Below are positions 28,290-34,444 of a DNA stretch of 34,444 nucleotides, piece by piece; the first letter of the stretch is position 1, and the number at the start of each line of letters is the position of its first letter. This DNA comes from Bremia lactucae (taxonomy: Eukaryota; Oomycota; Peronosporomycetes; Peronosporales; Peronosporaceae). The notes beneath the pieces were generated by a model. That model ran no database searches and had not been told where the DNA came from. It worked only from the letters and a program-made list of their open reading frames with translations. The position numbers and the translations under genes were made by a program. Where the stretch lies: positions 5,098,424 to 5,132,867 of the forward strand of contig NC_090611.1 of NCBI RefSeq assembly GCF_004359215.1, written 5' to 3'.

Positions 28290-29020
28290 CCTAAGGATAT
28301 AGGCACTCGACACGAAATCGATCTGAATCCAATCTCAAAATAATGTGTCATGAAGCAGTGGCCATTACCTCATGAACAAGTATTAGCGAACGGCAAGTTC
28401 TTCGCCGATCGCTTAGCAGCGGGCCATGGAGTCAACTTTCCCACACAGCTCTCCGACTTGTGAGGAGTCTACTTCCCCACATAGCTCTCCGACCTTCTGT
28501 GTGCGTGAAGCAACAGGAGGATGGCGGATTGGGCATGTATTCAATAAATTGAACGCTTCAACGGTACCGGCATTGACGTCGAGGCCACGAAAGACGAAAT
28601 CATTGATGGTATGTCAAAGAGTACTATCTTTTCGTCAAACGATCTGACGGATGGATTCTGCCAGATCCTCATGCATGAACAGGATATCCCTTTTACAGCA
28701 GTAAGCATCCCAAATGGTAGGCTATGGTAATGGCTAGTCATGCCACAGGAACTTACTAATGCCCCAGCGACATTTAATAGATGTGTAACCAATCTGTTGA
28801 GATCAGTGCGGGATTCGCACCGATTTATTTGATGACGTCTTCGTTCATAGCAGAGCCATGAATGGAAAGTAGGACGTTGAAGTGCATCGTACCCACGTCC
28901 AAAAGGTTCTTACGCTTATGCGAAAGAACAAGATGTATGCCAATCTCAAGTAGTGGATATTCGCAGCAAGCAAAATACCAGTCCTTGGGTCATCGTGGGT
29001 AAACACGGTGTACACCAGGA
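28290..29020 (+). pseudogene. Reverse transcriptase, gypsy copy 2
   Basis: PHSSPTFCVREATGGWRIGHVFNKLN (28475-28550) matches copy 1. A 36-bp direct duplication at 28429-28498 repeats the PHSSPT-coding segment. The catalytic YFDD at 28824-28836 has lost a base relative to copy 1, so the active site is frameshifted. Stops at several points confirm decay. Confidence 0.8.
28429..28498 (+). repeat. 36-bp tandem duplication in the RT of copy 2
   Basis: GAGTCAACTTTCCCACACAG at 28429 recurs as GAGTCTACTTCCCCACATAG at 28465, followed in both by CTCTCCGAC. Copy 1 has a single version (14287). The unit of 12 codons keeps frame. Confidence 0.8.
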
Positions 29021-29666
29021 TCCCGAAAAGATCAAGGCGGTCACCGATTGGCCTGTGCCAGGCGATGTAAAGGAACTAAGAAAGTTTCTCGGTTTAGCGG
29101 CGTACCTGCACAAGTACTCACGCAATTACGCCGAAATGACAGTTCATATTTCTTCTTTGTTAAAGAAAAATCTAAGTGGTCATGGAATGCTGATTGTCAG
29201 CAATCCTTTAATGGAATCAAGCAAAGTTTGATGCAATCTCCAATCCTGGCGATTGCGGACCAAGAACGACCATTTCATGTGGTCTGTGACGCTTGCATTT
29301 TTGCAATCGGCTGTGCGTTAATGCAATATGACACAGACGGCGCAGAGCGCGTCGTTTGTTAAAAATCGCGTCAGCCTTAACCAGCTGAATGCAACAATCC
29401 CAGTGCATGACATGGAGCCCCTTGCCATGAAATATGCACTGGCTAAGGTTAGGGTATATCTCTTGGGGGATAGACCGTTTATTGTATCAACGGACCATGC
29501 GTCTTTACGCACGAACGTTAACAGTCCACACCTCTCGCAAGGAATGGTGAGATTGTTGTCTTTCTTCGCGGAGTATAACTTCTTCGTGAAGTATCAACAG
29601 GACGACTCAATGTCGTCGCTGATGCCCTTTCGCGCCGGCCCAATATTGGGCTGGCTGCGCAAATGA
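28995..29666 (+). pseudogene. RT thumb and RNase H, gypsy copy 2
   Basis: DPEKIKAVTDWPVPGDVKEL leads into LRKFLGLAAYLHKYSRNYAEM, then the RNase H domain with VVCDACIFAIGCALMQYD near 29280 (Asp present, Ser to Cys change). A frameshift after VVC near 29360, then KYALAKVRVYLLGDRPFIVSTDHASL and EYNFFVKYQQDD. The RNase H tail is open here, unlike copy 1, where it has a stop. Confidence 0.8.
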
Positions 29667-29763
29667 ATAGTGAGGATAGGGCCAATGTTGCAACAATCAA
29701 TAGTGAGTAAAGGCCACTGTTGCAACAATCAATAGTGAGCATAAGGCCACTGTTGCAACAATA
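29666..29763 (+). repeat. Tandem repeat, three units of 32-33 bp
   Basis: Units start at 29666, 29699 and 29731: AATAGTGAG, a variable 4-5 bases, GGCCA[A/C]TGTTGCAACAAT. They lie between RNase H and integrase of copy 2. Copy 1 has a single related stretch (AACAGTGGAAATAGTACCACTGTTGCAACA at 15490). Confidence 0.85.
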
Positions 29764-30029
29764 AGACTTCCGCCGCCAACATTACTCGACGACGTTTTAG
29801 CTTATTAAGAAGATAAAACTCTTTAAGGGTTGATGGTTTACCTTTTAAATCCATCCCAACAATCATTTTAAGGATTGTCGAAATTGTATCGATCCTCCAC
29901 AGATCGATACACAACACGCAACACGTTACTGTATTATACAGCCATTGCTGGCGACACACCTCGTGTCGTCATCCTTTCCCATAATGATTTGCGCTTATGA
30001 GTCATGTATTAGTGCCATAGTGCTTCAAT

Positions 30030-31300
30030 ATGTGGCCATCGTGGTTCTAAAATGACTTATCTCACAATAAGTCACGACTTCTACTTACCACGCCAGTATG
30101 AGTTCGTCCGTAAGTACATACGTGCATGCAAAGATTGTCATGAAGTGAAGCCTAGTGCGTCATCTCGTGCTCCATTACAACATCTTCATGTTCCGGCAGA
30201 GTGTTGGCAATCCGTATCCATGGACTTCGTCTTCGGATTTCCCGACGACAAACATAAGAATAATGGTATTCTTGTTTTTGTTTATCCTTTTAGCAAAATG
30301 GTACATCTTGCTGCAGCACCGGAGTCGATCAAAGCCAAAGGCTGTGCTCGTGTATTTATTGACATTATTATGACCCCATGTGTTACCGCGTGAATTGGTC
30401 TCAGATCGGGACCCTAGGTGCACGGCGAAATTTCGGCAAACTGTGTTCAAATCACTTGGGACACAGTTGAAAATGTCGACTTCTGATCATCCTGAAACAG
30501 ATGGTCAGACGGAGCATGCAAACCGTATCCACGCGGATACGTCCACTCTTTTACGAGTTGAAGCGAGTTATTGCCGATGGTAGAATTTGCCATCAGCAAT
30601 TCAGTGCATGCTTCTACATAGCATACATCGTTTTTCGTGAACGGCTTACGCCACTATCCACGTGAACCCACGTTGTTTGAGAGTGAATCTTATTCAAGGG
30701 AAGGGGGCTCGCTCGATTAAAGAACCTTGTAGCTCTTGCTCATCACGCATTGGCCCTAAGATCAATGCGAAGGATACCATTGAAGTGGATAAACTCAGTA
30801 AAAACAGTAGTGCCACTGCCGACTTCAATCACGATGCTGAAGGACTCAGCATGGAAAACAATAATTTGAGTGAGAACAGTAATGATCTCACTAAAAAGAA
30901 GATTGACAATTTTGCAGTGCGAACCGGTCGCACTGAAGACAGAACAAAACCGAGTCAGCTGGAGAATTCCTGCTGGCTAGAGAAGCAGTGGTCCGCTTCG
31001 TACAGGATTCCATTGCTGATGCGGTGGATCGACAGAAACGAAACTCGACCAAAAATGAAAGAGCAAACATTCTTGCATTTAATGTTAACGACTTAGTCAG
31101 ACTGTCTACGGTAAACCTACGAAAACATGTAGTGACGAATGTAGGCAATAACAAATTACTGCTCAGGTATGTCAGCCCGTTTCGTGTACTACATCGCTAA
31201 GGCAATGCGTACGCGATCGAGCTGCCTCGTAGAATGCGTACGCATCCTACGTTTTATGTTGGGCGTATCGCCAGTACCATCAGTACGAGGCTTCTTCCGA
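30030..31300 (+). pseudogene. Integrase, gypsy copy 2
   Basis: The zinc-domain end RQYEFVRKYIRACKDC (30088-30140) runs into the core: SMDFVFGFPDD (first Asp, near 30220), LVSDRDPRCTAKF (second Asp, near 30397) and DHPETDGQTEHANR (Glu, near 30487). The three catalytic residues are all present, but the first is in a frame that ends at 30391-30393 and the others are in the frame from 30380. The C-terminal segment (DLVRLSTVNLRKHV, LLLRYVSPFRVLHR) lies at 31111-31199, followed in another frame by an ELPRRMRTHPTFYVGR-like end near 31220. No chromodomain was recognised. Confidence 0.82.
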
Positions 31301-31621
31301 TTACGGATTACACCAGAACGGTCCAGGACACCGCCAAAGCCTGATGGATCGGGACAGAGTCTGATTCTCATTAATCAGACAATCCATCCTTTCATCCAAG
31401 GAAGAAATCTTCAGATGAGCTGTCACCAGCTCGTTTTGAAGGGACTGATGGTCCTTTCGTTCGCCAATTGATCAGTCGCAACCTGCGTACAATATTTATC
31501 TGGTCACGAGAAACATTATCAACCGTCACCGCTAACTCGCGGTGACGGGATCACTCGTGATCAATGTCCTCCCTCAAATAATGAAGGGTGTGATCCAAAT
31601 CACGATGATCTTTCGGGTTTG

Positions 31622-33310
31622 TCAAACGAGGCCAGCCGATTTTTCCTCCACCTTCACATCCATTGACGGATTTGAGTGGTGAGAAGCGTTTTTTTTTGTG
31701 AACGCCTCGTTGGCGAGGGTATCCATCCTCGCATGATACTTGGGAGCCTCTTTCCCAACTGATGATGGACGAGACCCATCCTCCTCGACAGATGGTCCAT
31801 CAGAGAGCGAGCACATTCTCAATCCCTGGGCGCTTATTGTAAGAGATGTGCATCCTCCAATGAGGGTCTTTAAGCCTTTAGATGTGCCTGGTGCTAAGCG
31901 CACTGTCATCCCCGTAATAGGAATATCGTGCTCAATAAATTTGAGTCTGCAATCTTCTAGCAACTGGCGTATAGTAAAATTGTTCGACGCTCCACAATCG
32001 ATTAGGGACTTAAGTGGCAACTTATTTGACACTTTTATTATCAGGGGCTTGAAGTTAACCTCATCCCTTGCGGCGGTTACACACAATGTTTGTGTATGAG
32101 GAGCAAATTTCGTTAAAAGGCCAGCAAATTCTTTTGACGTTGCTGGATCAGTAAGGCACTCCGCACCTACTGACCCCGACCTTTTTTAACGATCTGCCTC
32201 GCCGTTGCGATTTCGCAACAGCGTCGAATCCGCGAACTTCCTATTCCTAGCGAGAGGTCGGTCTTTTCGCTCAGTGTTTCTTAGGCACTGGCCGTGGGGC
32301 ACTACACTTAAAGGCGTAGTGGCTCTTTTTCTACAACGATTACAATTTTGTAACTGTATGTGAGTTGAAGAGTGAGGTTTCTCGTTCTCTACATACTAGA
32401 GATCCATTGGTTCTGGACCTCCATTTTTTCGTCTCGGTGGGATAAGCACCCGAGTGGACAAAAGCCTATTTAAGGCTAAAGTCCTCTTCTTCTACTACAG
32501 AAATCGCTTGGTCAACCGTCTCTAATTCGAGCCGGAACAGGTGGTATTGACAGGACCGTCTGCGAGACCCTTGATGACCACAGTAACCTGTGTGTGTTCA
32601 TCCATCGGATGACTCACGATACAACTGACCAGGAATCGTGTATGTTGGGCATAAGGGTGAAGGTCACGCTTGCCCTGCTTCAAATCTAAGTGCTCGGCTC
32701 GAGCCCTGAATTTGGCACGTGGAGGCTCCAATGTTTGCCTGAGCCGGGTTTAAAGACGTCAAGCGACCCAAAACTAATGGGACGTGAAGCTTGAGCTTCA
32801 AGGTCCAAGATCTGGCACGTCCATCTAAGTTAGACATGCCAAATTTCACTTTTGTCGCATCATCAGTGATAAGGCGAGCTTCTATCATAGAAGCTTTTTC
32901 TGAGATTCTATGGCGTTGTTTAATTGGACAAGCAATCTTAAAAGGGAGTCGCCTGCGACTGTCTTAAACTTATCGATTTATATCCTTAAGCTTTCGGGTC
33001 GACGCGGAAGCGTTGGCCCATTAGTAGCATTTACATGCTGCTGTCTCAACAATTCCTATTGTTGAGCACCCTGTTCTCTCAACACCTCCGCGTGTTGAAA
33101 GCCTTGCTGGTGAAGCAAGGCGTATTGTTAAAACTCGGATGCTGTTCATCTCTGCCCAGAGTGTACAGCATGGCGCCAACGGCTGATTCACCTACGACCA
33201 AGCTCATTCGTTCGATTGCTCTCCATTCAAGGTCACTCAAATATGTAAAGCTTTCACGCGTTGCGCAGTAGCTTTTTTGAGGGGCTGGAAAGTTCCCCCA
33301 TTCAGAATTT
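31622..33310 (-). mobile_element. Gypsy gag-protease fragment B, antisense
   Basis: The minus strand carries 5' leader (33310-32900), gag (MIEARLITDD..., then RAKFRARAEHLDLKQGKRDLHPYAQ at 32710 downwards) and protease with SLIDCGASNNFTIRQLLED near 32010. It is the best preserved of the three antisense gag fragments; the protease frame 32086-31622 is open for 154 codons. It ends at 31622, where RT would be expected, and lies tail-to-tail with gypsy copy 2. No LTR is visible on its 5' side (33311-33466 is unrecognised AT-rich sequence). Confidence 0.82.
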
Positions 33311-33466
33311 TGAGTAAAAACCTCAATATGAAGTCTACAGAATTTGTGGGAACATCAACTTTAGTTTATAAATTGAAATTTTTTTATTTCTAAATATAAG
33401 TTGTGAGATTAATAATTTGAGCAGGAGCGTTTTTTTAGAAATAAATATTATATTAAATTTTGTTGT

Positions 33467-33936
33467 TGTAACGGGCTAAAGTTGCCCTAGTGTTACACAG
33501 TCCCCAATAGGTACACTTGCTTTACTTAAGGGGATGAATAATTACTTAAATAAAGTAATCAGACCCACCACTCAGGTGTGGTTCACATTTGTGAGCAACC
33601 CTTGTGCATGTGATGCACAGAGGTGCATTCTCTTTAGGAGGGATGACGCTAGCGTCATCCGTTACGCAAGGTATCTAGAAAGATCCCAATTCATACTAGT
33701 ATTATCTAAAGAGATGACATTTTTGATTGGTAAAAATAGGTGTTTATATTTAATGCGATTAAATATAAATCAGTCTGAAAACTACTTCCTACTTAGTAAG
33801 TGCGCACGAGGAGCCGGATTACCGCTCCCGTGACGACACTTTACTAGAGTACTTTATTCGTTGGGTGAGGTCGCTAAGGCAACCATCACAACTACCTCAC
33901 TGCACGCAAGAGAAGCTGGTTTAACCGCTTCTCACT
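33467..33936 (+). repeat. Probable LTR or 5' leader of a third element type (LTR3)
   Basis: TGTAACGGGCTAAAGTTGCCC at 33467 has the same terminus as LTR1 and LTR2, and a gag follows in plus orientation, so an LTR starting here is likely. The 3' boundary cannot be fixed from one copy. The 99-codon frame 33534-33833 inside has no recognisable domain and is not called a gene. The stretch is rich in small inverted repeats. Confidence 0.5.
33641..33660. repeat. Perfect 20-bp palindrome GGATGACGCTAGCGTCATCC
   Basis: All ten base pairs match with no loop. A second small hairpin, TGTGCAT-GTG-ATGCACA, lies at 33603-33619. Both lie in the putative LTR3. Confidence 0.8.
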
Positions 33937-34444
33937 GTGCTAGAGTGTGTGTCTAAGCAGAGCGTGACCGCATTACGACGTGCCCGCCAACACTTAGTAG
34001 CACTTGAAATCCTTCGCACATCCCGCATCTCTGCCTGTGTACGTGAGGATGAGCTTCAACATCGATTAGGCTCATTTCCCCACCTCTCCGAACATCATCG
34101 GGAGGTGGCAGGGCTTATGGCGCAGGTACTGGGTGAACAAGCCCGGGCCAGGCTCCTGGGCAGTCCTCCTGAGCAACATGTTGCTCAGTTGGAGTAGTTT
34201 GAGGCATTCGTGCTCGGACAGCGGAGGGCGCATCCGAGGCATAGGGCCATGCTGCGGCGGAGTCGGTCACTCAGACTCAGGATGAGCTGAGGCATGAGCA
34301 GGCTTGGAGCGAGGCTCTCAACAGGACTGTTGAGATGCTCTCTGCTCGGCCGCATCAGCCGAGGCCCATTCGGATGGACCCGCCCAAGTTCGATGGAACT
34401 GCGGCGCACACGATTGTCCACTGGCTTTTAGCCGTGGAGCAATG
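33937..34444 (+). pseudogene. Gag of a gypsy-type element, runs off right edge
   Basis: A frame from 33937 to 34197 is Ala/Arg/Leu/Glu-rich and helical, as in gag N-termini. After a stop at 34195 a different frame gives a Q-D-E-L-R-H-E-Q-A-W-S helix and then RPIRMDPPKFDGTAAHTIVHWLLAVE at the very edge, the classical gag P-P-K-F-D-G-x-W-L-x-x-V/E signature. GC content is higher than in the neighbouring repeats. A frameshift separates the halves. Resembles the gag type at 1-590. Confidence 0.7.

Larger units (their letters stand above)
27290..31480 (+). mobile_element. Ty3/gypsy retrotransposon copy 2, 5' truncated
   Basis: It is collinear with gypsy copy 1 from the end of protease onward and continues through the integrase core and C-terminus that copy 1 lacks. 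Order: protease tail, linker, RT, RNase H, integrase. Stops and frameshifts are frequent, and no LTR adjoins either end. Comparing the two copies shows the ancestral layout. Non-autonomous. Confidence 0.88.

Noticed and set aside
33534..33833. 99-codon frame MNNYLNKVIRPTT... in the putative LTR3
   Set aside because: No recognisable domain, hairpin-rich sequence before a gag; fits non-coding LTR or leader.
1..34444. CRISPR arrays, tRNA or rRNA genes, bacterial operons
   Set aside because: No regularly spaced repeats, cloverleaf or rRNA core sequence was recognised; gene content is eukaryotic.

Overview
This window looks like a repeat-dense stretch of an oomycete genome, most likely a Phytophthora or downy-mildew relative (Peronosporales). 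The basis is eukaryotic gene content (a cytochrome P450, an SM-family vacuolar sorting protein, RPAP1 and a phytanoyl-CoA-dioxygenase-like protein), long genes without introns, one very short intron, and abundant degenerate Ty3/gypsy, Ty1/copia and Mutator-like elements. The lineage call is inference; no ribosomal or organelle marker is present.

Host genes form two small islands. Island 1 (about 1.7-5.7 kb) holds a P450 on the plus strand (1748-3307) facing a VPS33 orthologue on the minus strand (3722-5689). Island 2 (about 19.1-23.7 kb) holds a PhyH-type dioxygenase on the plus strand (19071-19910, one intron and an apparent frameshift) tail-to-tail with RPAP1 on the minus strand (19931-23725); only 20 bases separate them. 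VPS33 serves endolysosomal fusion, RPAP1 serves RNA polymerase II assembly, and the two oxygenases are metabolic. I see no pathway joining the four.

Everything else is transposon debris. At 1-590 there is a broken minus-strand gag. At 5837-9403 a minus-strand LTR (called LTR1 here) has been cut by a complete MULE (6235-9129, TIRs of about 145 bp, 9-bp target duplication TATAATTAA), and its distal end has been flipped by a roughly 313-bp inversion next to VPS33. From 9.43 to 18.8 kb lies a mosaic: an antisense gag fragment (C), an LTR2 copy, a gypsy element with its 5' LTR (11241-15907), a copia fragment (15908-17382), another antisense gag fragment (A), and an LTR2 remnant.

Upstream of RPAP1 is a 1135-bp element made of two arms of about 420 bp in inverted orientation around a 291-bp spacer (23873-25007). 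It is followed by an LTR1 copy (25314-25751), an LTR2 copy (26419-26940), a 5'-truncated gypsy copy (27290-31480), antisense fragment B (31622-33310) and, at the right edge, the start of a different gypsy-type element with gag (33467-34444).

No clearly new multi-gene system is present. The best leads are the long inverted repeat beside RPAP1, the LTR-breakpoint inversion beside VPS33, the terminus TGTAACG shared by otherwise different repeats, and the broken dioxygenase gene.
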